DNA from: Rhodobacter maris
GTDB lineage: Bacteria; Pseudomonadota; Alphaproteobacteria; Rhodobacterales; Rhodobacteraceae
Direction: 5' to 3'
NCBI RefSeq assembly: GCF_900217815.1
Contig: NZ_OBMT01000006.1
Location: 1-64,000, forward strand
Length of the DNA: 64,000 bases
Of the stretch, positions 25,612 through 33,856 are shown piece by piece. Both the position numbers and the translations under genes were made by a program. Position 1 is the stretch's first letter; the number at the start of each line of letters is the position of its first letter. A model generated the notes under the pieces. It had not been told where the DNA came from and searched no databases. It was given only the letters and a program-made list of their open reading frames with translations.

Positions 25612-26790
25612 ATGGCATTGAAGTTCTTTCGCAGGCCTGCCGCCGCAGCGCCCCCCGAACGCAAGGCCTCGGTCACCGGGCGGATCGTGGCGATGGCCTC
25701 GGGGGCGGGGCGGCCGGTCTGGGGCGCGCGCGACACGGCGAGCCTGACGCGGGCGGGGTTCACGGCAAACCCCGTTGGCTTTCGCGCGGTGAAGCTGATT
25801 GCCGAGGCCGGGGCGGCGGTGCCGCTGATCTGCGCCGACGAGACGCGGCGCTACGAGGCCCATCCGGTGCTCGATCTTGTTAGTCGACCCAATGCCGGGC
25901 AGGGGCGGGCGGAGCTGTTCGAGGCGCTTCTTGGCCAGATCCTGCTCTCGGGCAACGGCTATCTGGAGGCGGTATGCCCTGACCCCGGGCTGCCGCGCGA
26001 GATCCATGTGCTGCGCTCGGACCGGATGAGTGTCGTGCCCGGGGCGGATGGCTGGCCGGTGGCCTATGATTACGCCGTGGCGGGGCGCAGGCATCGCTTC
26101 GACATGACCGGCCACCCCGATCCGATCTGCCATATCAAGAGCTTCCATCCGAGCGACGACCATTACGGGCTCAGCCCGATGCAGGCGGCCGCGGTGGCGG
26201 TCGATGTGCATAATGCGGCGAGTGGCTGGTCGAAGGCGCTTCTGGACAATGCCGCGCGTCCTTCCGGCGCGATCATCTACAAGGGGGCGGACGGGCAGGG
26301 GGCGCTGAGCCCGGAGCAATACGACCGGCTCGTGTTCGAGATGGAGACGCATCATCAGGGCGCGCGCAATGCCGGGCGGCCGATGCTGCTCGAAGGTGGG
26401 CTCGACTGGAAGCCGATGGGCTTTTCGCCCTCCGACATGGAGTTTCACGAGACGAAGGCCGCCGCGGCGCGCGAGATTGCGGTGGCGTTTGGCGTGCCGC
26501 CGATGCTTCTGGGCATTCCGGGCGATGCGACCTATGCCAATTATGCCGAGGCGAACCGGGCGTTTTACCGCCTCACCGTGCTGCCGCTTCTGACCCGCGT
26601 TTCGGCCGCGCTGGCCTGGTGGCTCTCGGGTTTTCTTGGCGTCACGGTCGTGCTGCGCCCGGATCTTGATCAGATCCCCGCGCTTTCGGGCGAGCGCGAC
26701 CAGCTTTGGGCGCGGATCAGCGGCGCGAGCTTCCTTTCCGATGCCGAGAAGCGGGGGCTTCTGGGGCTGCCCGCGGCCCCGGCGGAGTGA
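25612..26790 (+). CDS. GTA portal protein (g3)
   Basis: 392 residues, HK97-type portal. The features are ARDTASLTRAGFTANPVGFRAV, SGNGYLEAV, KALLDNAARPSG and AFGVPPMLLGIPGDATYANYAEANRAFY, the last typical of HK97 portals. Twelve copies form the channel through which DNA enters and leaves the head. The start at 25612 follows AAGGAGA. Confidence 0.94.
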   Translation: MALKFFRRPAAAAPPERKASVTGRIVAMASGAGRPVWGARDTASLTRAGFTANPVGFRAVKLIAEAGAAVPLICADETRRYEAHPVLDLVSRPNAGQGRAELFEALLGQILLSGNGYLEAVCPDPGLPREIHVLRSDRMSVVPGADGWPVAYDYAVAGRRHRFDMTGHPDPICHIKSFHPSDDHYGLSPMQAAAVAVDVHNAASGWSKALLDNAARPSGAIIYKGADGQGALSPEQYDRLVFEMETHHQGARNAGRPMLLEGGLDWKPMGFSPSDMEFHETKAAAAREIAVAFGVPPMLLGIPGDATYANYAEANRAFYRLTVLPLLTRVSAALAWWLSGFLGVTVVLRPDLDQIPALSGERDQLWARISGASFLSDAEKRGLLGLPAAPAE

Positions 26791-26792
26791 GG

Positions 26793-27026
26793 ATGGCGAC
26801 GGGGGGCTCGCGCTATCTGAAGGAACCTTTCGAAGTGCATGAGCAGCGCTTCGAGGCGACGGAGCGGATCATGGAGCTGCAGTTCACCCAGGTGGACCGG
26901 CGGCTTGAGCGGATCGAGGCGCTGATCGAGCGGCTCGAGAAGCGGCTCTGGATGACAGTTTACGGCGTGGTCGCGGTGATCCTGACGCAGGCGGTTCAGG
27001 GCATCGTGGAATATGTGCCGAAATGA
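26793..27026 (+). CDS. GTA gene g3.5, small coiled-coil membrane-anchored protein
   Basis: 77 residues. A charged amphipathic helix (HEQRFEATERIMELQFTQVD) is followed by RRLERIEALIERLEKRL, then one hydrophobic segment MTVYGVVAVILTQAVQGIV. The position between portal and protease matches g3.5 of RcGTA, which has no established role. It starts 3 bases after the g3 stop. Confidence 0.75.
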   Translation: MATGGSRYLKEPFEVHEQRFEATERIMELQFTQVDRRLERIEALIERLEKRLWMTVYGVVAVILTQAVQGIVEYVPK

Positions 27027-27035
27027 GGGGAGAGC

Positions 27036-27602
27036 ATGGATCACGACGAGAGGCTGGAAGTGAAATTCTGTGCCGGGCAGGCGCCGGTGCAGGTCGCCGA
27101 CGGGCTGAGGCTTGAGGGCTATGCGAGCCTTTTCGGCCAGCCCGATCAGGGCGGCGATTGCGTGCAGCCGGGCGCCTTTGCCCGTGCGCTCGCGCGGCTG
27201 AAGGCGCGGGGCGGCTCGGTCAAGATGCTCTGGCAGCATGATCCGGCCGAGCCGATCGGGGTCTGGGAGGAGATCGTCGAGGATGCGCGGGGGCTTTACG
27301 TCAAAGGCCGGCTCCTGCCCGAGGTGGCGCGGGCGCGCGAGGCGGCGGCGCTGATCGGTGCGGGAGCGATTGACGGGCTCTCGATCGGCTATCGCACGAT
27401 TGCGGCGGAGCGCGACGGCAAGGGGCAGCGGCTGCTTTCGGAGCTCGAGCTTTGGGAGGTCTCGCTCGTGACCTTCCCGATGCTGCGCGAGGCGCGGGTG
27501 GCGGCGAAGAGCGGGGGCCCGGAGGCGGAGGCCTGGCGCGCGCTCGCCGCGGTGCTGCGCAATGCCAGTGCAGAGATGGCGGCGCGCGTCGCGCCCGCCT
27601 GA
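27036..27602 (+). CDS. GTA prohead protease (g4)
   Basis: 188 residues. An HK97-like protease with LEGYASLFGQPDQGGDCVQPGAF, KMLWQHDP (catalytic His), LSIGYRT (Ser in GLSIG) and WEVSLVTFPM. It removes the capsid N-terminal delta domain during maturation. It sits directly before the capsid gene. Confidence 0.92.
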   Translation: MDHDERLEVKFCAGQAPVQVADGLRLEGYASLFGQPDQGGDCVQPGAFARALARLKARGGSVKMLWQHDPAEPIGVWEEIVEDARGLYVKGRLLPEVARAREAAALIGAGAIDGLSIGYRTIAAERDGKGQRLLSELELWEVSLVTFPMLREARVAAKSGGPEAEAWRALAAVLRNASAEMAARVAPA

Positions 27603-27618
27603 GATCAAGAGGACAAGC

Positions 27619-28809
27619 ATGAGCACCGACCAGAAGGCCCGTTCCGGGCCGCTCGAAAGCGATGACCCGGTGGCCGAGGCGCAAGCGGCGCTTTCCGGGT
27701 TCCTGAAGGAAGTCAAAGGCTTTCAGGACGACATGAGGATCAGGATGCAAAATCAGGAGGAGCGTTTGACGATGCTCAAGACGAGATCTTTTGCCGGGCG
27801 CCATGCGCTTGCCACCACGGCCGCCGAGGAGGCGCCCCATCAGAAGGCCTTTGCCGCCTATCTGCGCTCGGGCGATGATGACGGGCTGCGCGGGCTGGCG
27901 CTGGAGGGCAAGGCGCTCAATACCGCGGTGGCGGCCGAGGGCGGCTATCTCGTCGACCCCGAGACCTCCGAGACGATCCGCGGCGTGCTGCGCGCCACCG
28001 CCTCGATCCGCCAGATCGCCAATGTGGTGAATGTCGATGCGAGCTCGTTTGACGTGCTCGTCGATCACACCGAGATGGGGTCGGGCTGGGCGACCGAGAC
28101 CGCGAGCCTGAGCGAGACGGCGACGCCGCAGATCGACCGGATCTCGATTCCGCTCCATGAGCTTTCGGCGCTGCCCAAGGCGAGCCAGCGGTTGCTGGAT
28201 GATACCGCCTTCGACATTGAAAGCTGGCTCGCGCATCGGATCGCCGACAAGTTCGCGCGCGCCGAGGCGACGGCCTTTGTCTCGGGGGACGGGGTGGACA
28301 AGCCCACGGGCTTTCTGACCCATCCCAAAGTGGCCAATGGGAGCTGGGCCTGGGGCGCGCTTGGCTATGTGGCGACCGGGGCGGATGGCGATTTTGCAGC
28401 GCTCAATGCGGCGGATGCGGTGGTGGACCTCGTCTATGCGCTCGGCGCCGAATATCGCGCCAATGCGAGTTTCGTGATGAACTCCAAAACCGCGGGCGCG
28501 GTGCGCAAGATGAAGGATGCCGATGGCCGGTTTCTGTGGTCGGACGGTCTTGCGGCGGGGGAGCCCGCCCGGTTGATGGGTTATCCGGTGCTGATCGCCG
28601 AGGACATGCCAGACATCGCTTCGGGCGCTTATGCGGTGGCGTTCGGCGATTTCACCAATGGCTACACGATCGCCGAGCGCCCCGACCTGCGGGTTCTGCG
28701 CGACCCGTTCTCGGCCAAGCCGCATGTGCTCTTTTATGCCTCCAAGCGCGTGGGCGGCGATGTGAGCGATTTCGCCGCGATCAAGCTTCTGAAATTCGCC
28801 GCCTCCTGA
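27619..28809 (+). CDS. GTA major capsid protein (g5)
   Basis: 396 residues, HK97 fold. The N-terminal 98 residues form a charged helical delta (scaffold) domain. Cleavage is expected near KALNTAVAAEGGYLVDPE (about 98-102), where the mature chain of RcGTA starts. The conserved parts include SWLAHRIADKFARAEATAFVSGDG and GYPVLIAEDMP. Four copies of pattern NGYTIAERPDL-like beta strands build the E loop. It assembles the small, non-extended head of GTA particles. Confidence 0.95.
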   Translation: MSTDQKARSGPLESDDPVAEAQAALSGFLKEVKGFQDDMRIRMQNQEERLTMLKTRSFAGRHALATTAAEEAPHQKAFAAYLRSGDDDGLRGLALEGKALNTAVAAEGGYLVDPETSETIRGVLRATASIRQIANVVNVDASSFDVLVDHTEMGSGWATETASLSETATPQIDRISIPLHELSALPKASQRLLDDTAFDIESWLAHRIADKFARAEATAFVSGDGVDKPTGFLTHPKVANGSWAWGALGYVATGADGDFAALNAADAVVDLVYALGAEYRANASFVMNSKTAGAVRKMKDADGRFLWSDGLAAGEPARLMGYPVLIAEDMPDIASGAYAVAFGDFTNGYTIAERPDLRVLRDPFSAKPHVLFYASKRVGGDVSDFAAIKLLKFAAS

Positions 28810-28873
28810 GGGGGGAGGGCCGGGGGCGCGGGCCTCCGGCCCGGCGCAAGGGGGCGACAGGGAGGGTCTGAGG

Positions 28874-29467
28874 ATGCTTAAGGAGTTGACGGCGGTGCCC
28901 GATGCGGTGCTGCCGCTGGCCGAATTTCGCGATCATCTGCGGCTGGGCACCGGGTTTTCCGACACCGGGGCCGAGGATGCGGCGCTGCTGGCCTATTTGC
29001 GCGCGGCCTTGGCGGCGATCGAGGGGCGCACGGCGAAAGCGTTGATTGCGCGCGATTTCACGCTGGTGCTGACGGCGTGGCGTTGGGGCGATCTGCAGAC
29101 CCTGCCGATTGCGCCAGTGCGCGCGGTGGCCGCGCTGCGGGTGATCGACCGTGCAGGCGGCGAGAGCCTGGCCGATGCCGCCGCCTGGCGGCTCATCGAG
29201 GATCTCGCGCGCCCGCGGATCGAGGCGCGGGGGGCGGCTTTGCCCGCCATTCCTGCCGGCGGGCGGGTCGAGATCGACTTCACCGCGGGGTTCGGGCCGG
29301 TCTGGGCGGATCTGCCGGTGGACCTTGCGCAGGCGGTGTTTTTGCTCGCCGCGCAATATTACGAGTTCCGCCACGATGGCGCGGGCGAGGGCGCGGCGCT
29401 GCCTTTTGGCGTGAGCGCGCTCATCGAGCGTTGGCGCACCGTGCGCGTGCTCGGGGGGCGGGGATGA
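28874..29467 (+). CDS. GTA head-tail adaptor (g6)
   Basis: 197 residues. Resembles phage gp6/phiE125-type connector proteins: LAEFRDHLRLG, an all-alpha N-terminal part, and DLAQAVFLLAAQYYEFR near the end. The adaptor ring binds below the portal. The ribosome site is GAGGG... GAGG. Its stop overlaps g7 (ATGA at 29464-29467). Confidence 0.85.
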   Translation: MLKELTAVPDAVLPLAEFRDHLRLGTGFSDTGAEDAALLAYLRAALAAIEGRTAKALIARDFTLVLTAWRWGDLQTLPIAPVRAVAALRVIDRAGGESLADAAAWRLIEDLARPRIEARGAALPAIPAGGRVEIDFTAGFGPVWADLPVDLAQAVFLLAAQYYEFRHDGAGEGAALPFGVSALIERWRTVRVLGGRG

Positions 29468-29802
29468 GGGCGCCGCGGCGCAATCGCCCGCTGGTGCTGG
29501 AAGAGGCCAGGCGGGTGAGCGACGGCGCGGGGGGATTTGCGCTCGACTGGCAGCCGCTTGGCACGCTCTGGGCCGAGGTGAGTGCGGGCACGGGGAGCGA
29601 ACGGGCGGGGGAATTTGTTACGCTCGCCTCGGTGCCCTGGCGGATCGTCGTGCGCGCCGCCCCCGTGGGCAGCCCGCGACGGCCGCGCCCGGAACAGCGC
29701 TTTCGCGAGGGGGCGCGGATCTTTCGCATCCTCGCCGTCGCCGAGGCGGATGCGGAGGGGCATTACCTGACCTGTTTTGCCCGCGAGGAGGTGGCGGCAT
29801 GA
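29464..29802 (+). CDS. GTA head-closure (stopper) protein (g7)
   Basis: 112 residues. A beta-rich head-closure fold: RNRPLVLEEARRVSDGAGGF, DWQPLGTLWAEVSAG, RFREGARIFRILAVAEAD. Such proteins close the neck after DNA packaging. It overlaps g6 and g8 by four bases each. Confidence 0.85.
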   Translation: MRAPRRNRPLVLEEARRVSDGAGGFALDWQPLGTLWAEVSAGTGSERAGEFVTLASVPWRIVVRAAPVGSPRRPRPEQRFREGARIFRILAVAEADAEGHYLTCFAREEVAA

Positions 29803-30206
29803 GCTATCGCGTGGCGGCCGCGCTGCAGGGCGCGCTTTATCAGGTGCTTTTGGCCGATGCGGCGCTGGGCGCGCTGGTCGGTACGGCGATCTATGATGCG
29901 ATCCCGCCCGGCACGGTGACGGGCACTTATGTGAGCCTTGGCCCCGAGGATGTGACCGACGCTTCTGACCAGACCGGGGCGGGGGCGGTGCATGATGTAG
30001 TGATTTCGGTGATCACCGACGAGGCGGGCTTTGCCGTTGCCAAGGCGGTGGCGGCGGCGATCTCGGATGCGCTTGAGGGCGCCGATCCGGTTCTGGCGCG
30101 CGGGCATCTGGTGGGGCTGTGGTTTTTGCGCGCCCGCGCGCGGCGGGTGGAAAAGGCCGATATTCGGCGCATCGACCTGACCTTCCGGGCCCGGGTCGAG
30201 GACTGA
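29799..30206 (+). CDS. GTA tail terminator (g8, DUF3168)
   Basis: 135 residues. The DUF3168 pattern includes AALQGALYQVLLADAALGALVG, GTYVSLGPEDV and HDVVISVITDEAGF. A ring of this protein ends the tail tube and docks it to the neck. It overlaps g7. Confidence 0.88.
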   Translation: MSYRVAAALQGALYQVLLADAALGALVGTAIYDAIPPGTVTGTYVSLGPEDVTDASDQTGAGAVHDVVISVITDEAGFAVAKAVAAAISDALEGADPVLARGHLVGLWFLRARARRVEKADIRRIDLTFRARVED

Positions 30207-30263
30207 GCCCCGCCGCACAAGGTGCTGGTGTGAGAGCGGAATTTCAACATTCGGAGACGGAAT

Positions 30264-30677
30264 ATGGCGGCGCAGAACGGCAAGGATCTTCTGATCAAGC
30301 TCGACCTCACCGGGGCGGGGCAATTTGAGACCATCGCGGGGCTGCGCGCCACGCGCATCAGCTTCAACGCCGAGACGGTCGATGTGACCTCGCTCGAGAG
30401 CGCGGGCGGCTGGCGCGAGTTGCTGGCGGGGGCGGGCGTGCGTTCGGCGAGCCTTTCGGGCGCGGGCGTGTTCAAGGACGCGGGCACCGATGAGCGCGCG
30501 CGGCAGATCTTCTTTGACGGCGAGCGACCGGATTTTCAGGTGATCATCCCCGATTTCGGCGTGGTGGAAGGGCCGTTCATGATCACCTCGATCGACTATG
30601 CGGGCAGCCACAATGGCGAGGCCACCTATGAGATGGCGATGGCCTCGGCGGGCGCCCTGAGCTTCACGGCGCTGTGA
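30264..30677 (+). CDS. GTA major tail tube protein (g9)
   Basis: 137 residues. The tail-tube pattern has KDLLIKLDLTGAG, ATRISFNAETVDVTSLES, and FQVIIPDFGVVEGPFMITSIDYAG. It polymerises into the short tail tube. It starts 57 bases after g8 with GGAGACGG as ribosome site, consistent with high expression. Confidence 0.92.
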   Translation: MAAQNGKDLLIKLDLTGAGQFETIAGLRATRISFNAETVDVTSLESAGGWRELLAGAGVRSASLSGAGVFKDAGTDERARQIFFDGERPDFQVIIPDFGVVEGPFMITSIDYAGSHNGEATYEMAMASAGALSFTAL

Positions 30678-30678
30678 G

Positions 30679-30999
30679 ATGGTGAACCCTTTTGCGGGCG
30701 AGGTGGCGGTGGTGCTTGATGGGGCGCCCCGGGTGGCGAAGCTGACGCTTGGCACACTGGCGGAACTGGAGGCGGGGCTCGGGGCCGAAAGCCTGCTCGA
30801 TCTCGTGCGGCGATTCGAGACCGGGGCGTTTTCGAGCCGCGATGTGCTGGCGCTGATTGTTGCGGGGCTGAGGGGGGGCGGATGGGAGGGGCGCGCGGAG
30901 GATATGCGCTGCGCCGAGATCGAGGGCGGGCCGGTGGCGGCGGCGCGGATTGCGGCGGAGTTGCTGGCGCGCGCCTTCGCGCCGCCTGCGGGGGGCTGA
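30679..30999 (+). CDS. GTA tail assembly chaperone 1 (g10)
   Basis: 106 residues. It begins NPFAGEVAVVLDGAPRVAKLTLGTLAELEAGL, a GTA-TAC family pattern (homologous to phage tail assembly chaperones acting on the tape measure). It starts one base after g9 ends. Confidence 0.85.
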   Translation: MVNPFAGEVAVVLDGAPRVAKLTLGTLAELEAGLGAESLLDLVRRFETGAFSSRDVLALIVAGLRGGGWEGRAEDMRCAEIEGGPVAAARIAAELLARAFAPPAGG

Positions 31000-31000
31000 A

Positions 31001-31225
31001 ATGGCGCAGGGGCTCGATTGGGCGGGTCTGATGCGGGCCGGGATCGGCGGGCTCAGGTTGAGCCCGGCCGTCTTTTGGGCACTCACACCGGCGGAGCTGG
31101 CGCTGATGCTGGGGCCGGGGACGGCGCCGATGAGCCGGGCGGGGCTCGCGGCGCTGGCGCAACGCTGGCCCGACCGGTCGGCGGGGACGGAGGAGGATCG
31201 CAATGGTGGATGTGGACGGGCTTGA
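31001..31225 (+). CDS. GTA tail assembly chaperone 2 (g10.1)
   Basis: 74 residues: LDWAGLMRAGIGGLRLSPAVFWALTPAELALML, a phage_TAC-like segment. It ends 22 bases inside g11. In many phages the two tail chaperones are joined by frameshifting; here they are separate genes one base apart. Confidence 0.8.
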   Translation: MAQGLDWAGLMRAGIGGLRLSPAVFWALTPAELALMLGPGTAPMSRAGLAALAQRWPDRSAGTEEDRNGGCGRA

Positions 31226-31862
31226 CGGGCTGAGCCGGCAGGCTCTGGAGCTTGAGCGCAGCCTGGGCGGGGCCGAGGCAGTGGCGGGGAGCTTCAGCGA
31301 AGAACTCGGGCGGATGCGCGAGAGCCTCACCTATACCGGGCGCGAGGTGAGTTCGCTCTCAAGCAGCTTCGGGCGAAGCCTGAGGCGTGCCTTCGATGGC
31401 GTGGTCTTCGACGGGGTGAAGCTTTCGGATGCGCTTGAAACCCTTGGCGAAAGCCTGTCGCGCACGGCTTATTCGGTGGCGATGCGCCCGGTGCAGGAGG
31501 CGGTGGGCGGTGCGCTGGCCAGCGGGTTGAACGGGCTTCTGGGCGGCGTTTTCGGCTTTGCGAAAGGGGGCGCGTTCAACGCGGGGCAGGTGTTGCCCTT
31601 CGCCAAGGGCGGTGTCGTCTCGGGCGCCACGCCCTTTGCCTTGCGCGGCGCCACCGGGCTGATGGGCGAGGCCGGGCCGGAGGCGATCTTGCCGCTTGCG
31701 CGGGGCGCTGACGGGCGGCTTGGCGTGAGCGCGCAGGCGGGGCGGGCGATTACCGTGGTGATGCAGGTCAGCACGCCCGATGTGGCGGGCTTTGCGCGCT
31801 CTTCGGGGCAGATCGCGCAGCAGATCAACCGCGCGCTTGCGCGCGGCGCACGCAACGCTTGA
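31203..31862 (+). CDS. GTA tape measure protein (g11)
   Basis: 219 residues, short for a tape measure. It includes an N-terminal helical part (SRQALELERSLGGAEAVAGSF), hydrophobic glycine stretches (ASGLNGLLGGVFGFAKGG) and FALRGATGLMGEAGPEAILPL, conserved in GTA g11. Length in helical form predicts about 33 nm, in line with a short tail. The ribosome site is GGAGG. Confidence 0.9.
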   Translation: MVDVDGLDGLSRQALELERSLGGAEAVAGSFSEELGRMRESLTYTGREVSSLSSSFGRSLRRAFDGVVFDGVKLSDALETLGESLSRTAYSVAMRPVQEAVGGALASGLNGLLGGVFGFAKGGAFNAGQVLPFAKGGVVSGATPFALRGATGLMGEAGPEAILPLARGADGRLGVSAQAGRAITVVMQVSTPDVAGFARSSGQIAQQINRALARGARNA

Positions 31863-31878
31863 GGGTTCGGGAGGGATC

Positions 31879-32511
31879 ATGGCGTTTCACGAGGTTCGCT
31901 TTCCCGCCAATCTGAGCTTCGGCTCGGTCGGCGGGCCGGAGCGGCGCACCGAGATCGTCACGCTGGCGAACGGGTTCGAGGAGCGCAACAGCCCCTGGGC
32001 CCATGCGCGGCGGCATTACGATGCCGGGGTGGGGCTGCGCTCGCTTGACGATGTTGGGCGGCTGATTGCTTTTTTCGAGGCCCGCGGCGGGCAGTTGCAC
32101 GGTTTTCGCTGGAAGGACTGGGCCGATTACAAGAGCTGCGCCGCCTCGCGCACGCCCGATTACGAGGATCAGTTCCTGGGGCTGGGCGACGGGGTCACGC
32201 GGGCGTTCGCCCTGCGCAAGCTCTATGCCTCGGGCGGCGCGGAGTATTACCGCCCCGTTACGAAGCCTGTGGAGGGCACGGTGACTGCCGGGATTCAGGG
32301 CGACCATCAGGCCGAGGCGGTGAACTTTTCCGTAAATTTTACAGACGGTTATGTGACGTTCTTTGAGCCGCCTGCAGAGGGGGCGCGGATCACCGCGGGG
32401 TTCGAGTTCGACGTGCCGGTGCGGTTTGATACCGACCGGATTGCGGTCTCGGTGCAGTCGTTCCAGGCGGGCGACCTGCCGCAGGTGCCGGTGGTCGAGG
32501 TGCGGGTCTGA
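31879..32511 (+). CDS. GTA distal tail protein (g12)
   Basis: 210 residues. A TIGR02217-type N-terminal motif FHEVRFPANLSFGSVGGPER, plus GQLHGFRWKDWADYKSC. It forms the hexameric ring that links tube to baseplate. It overlaps g13 by one base (TGATG). Confidence 0.9.
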   Translation: MAFHEVRFPANLSFGSVGGPERRTEIVTLANGFEERNSPWAHARRHYDAGVGLRSLDDVGRLIAFFEARGGQLHGFRWKDWADYKSCAASRTPDYEDQFLGLGDGVTRAFALRKLYASGGAEYYRPVTKPVEGTVTAGIQGDHQAEAVNFSVNFTDGYVTFFEPPAEGARITAGFEFDVPVRFDTDRIAVSVQSFQAGDLPQVPVVEVRV

Positions 32512-33398
32512 TGGCCTATCCGGAGGCATTGAAGGCGCATCTGGCGAGCGGCTGCACCACGCTGGCGCGGGCCTGGCGCGTGCGGCGGCGCGATGGCGGG
32601 GTGCTGGGGTTCACCGATCACGATTGTGCGCTGGCGTTCGAGGGGGTCGCGTTTGCCCCCGAAAGCGGGATGACGGCACGGGCGCTTTTGCAGGCGACCG
32701 GGCTTTCGATCGACAATACGGAGGGCTATGGCGCGTTGCGGGACGATGCGATCACCGAGGCGGATCTGCTGGCCGGGCGCTATGACGGCGCGGAGGTGAC
32801 GATCTGGCTGGTGAACTGGGCCGATGTGGAAAGCCGCGCGGTGCTCTTTCGCGGGCATATCGGCGAGGTCACGCGCGGGGCCGGGGCCTTCAGTGCCGAA
32901 CTGCGCGGCCTGAGCGAGGCACTCGGGCGCGAGCAGGGGCGGATCTATCATCCGCGCTGCGCGGCGGTGCTGGGCGATGCCGCGTGTCGCTTCAAGCTCG
33001 GCAAGGATGGCTATGCGCTCGAAGCTGCCGTTGCGGCTGTCTCGGAGGGGGGGCTGCGGATCGCGCAGGGCGCGGGGTTCGAGGATCGCTGGTTCGAGAA
33101 AGGGCGGGCCGTCGTGCGTTCGGGCGCCGCGGCGGGGCTTGTGGCGGTGGTGAAGACCGACCGGCTGCAGGCGGACGGGGCACGGCGGATCGAACTTTGG
33201 GCCGAGCCGGGGGCCGAGATCGCGCCGGGGGATCTGCTGCGGCTCGAACCCGGTTGCGACAAGCGCGCCGAAACCTGCCAGCTCAAGTTCGACAACTTCC
33301 TGAATTTTCGTGGCTTCCCGCATATTCCGGGGGAGGATTGGCTGGTCTCCTACCCGGTCGAGAGCGGCACGAATGACGGTGGGAGCCTGTTTCCATGA
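32511..33398 (+). CDS. GTA baseplate hub protein (g13, DUF2163)
   Basis: 295 residues. DUF2163: CTTLARAWRVRRRDG, FTDHDCALAFEGV, plus the C-terminal cysteines in YHPRCAAVLGDAACRF and PGCDKRAETCQLKFDN. In the RcGTA structure the hub binds an iron-sulfur cluster through such cysteines. It overlaps g14 by four bases. Confidence 0.9.
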   Translation: MAYPEALKAHLASGCTTLARAWRVRRRDGGVLGFTDHDCALAFEGVAFAPESGMTARALLQATGLSIDNTEGYGALRDDAITEADLLAGRYDGAEVTIWLVNWADVESRAVLFRGHIGEVTRGAGAFSAELRGLSEALGREQGRIYHPRCAAVLGDAACRFKLGKDGYALEAAVAAVSEGGLRIAQGAGFEDRWFEKGRAVVRSGAAAGLVAVVKTDRLQADGARRIELWAEPGAEIAPGDLLRLEPGCDKRAETCQLKFDNFLNFRGFPHIPGEDWLVSYPVESGTNDGGSLFP

Positions 33399-33856
33399 AC
33401 TGCGAGACCGGGGCGCGGGCGCTCATAGAGGCACGGCACTGGATCGGCACGCCCTATCTGCATCAGGCTTCCTGCCGCGGCGCGGGGGCGGATTGCCTTG
33501 GGCTTTTGCGCGGGGTCTGGCGCGCGCTTTACGGCGCCGAGCCGGAGCCGGTGCCGCCCTATAGCGCGGATTGGTCCGAGCCGGGGCGGGATGAGGCGCT
33601 CTGGCGCGCCGCCTGCCGTCATCTGGTCGCGGTACCGGGGCCGGTGGGCGTGCTGCCGGCAGCACCGGGCGAGGTGCTGTTGTTCCGGATGCGGCCGGGC
33701 GCGGTGGCGAAGCATCTGGGGATCGCGGCGGAGATCGGCGCGCGGGCGAGTTTCGTGCATGCCTATACCGGGCATGGCGTGATCGAGAGCCCGCTTTCCG
33801 CGCCCTGGGCGCGGCGCATCGTGGCGCGGTTTGAATTTCCGAGGGAGCCGAGGTGA
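33395..33856 (+). CDS. GTA cell-wall peptidase, NlpC/P60 (g14)
   Basis: 153 residues. The catalytic cysteine lies in GADCLGLLRGVW (about 32-43) and the histidine in AKHLGIAAE (about 107-115). The N-terminus IEARHWIGTPYLHQASCRG is characteristic of GTA peptidases. It is thought to help DNA delivery through recipient peptidoglycan. Confidence 0.92.
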   Translation: MNCETGARALIEARHWIGTPYLHQASCRGAGADCLGLLRGVWRALYGAEPEPVPPYSADWSEPGRDEALWRAACRHLVAVPGPVGVLPAAPGEVLLFRMRPGAVAKHLGIAAEIGARASFVHAYTGHGVIESPLSAPWARRIVARFEFPREPR

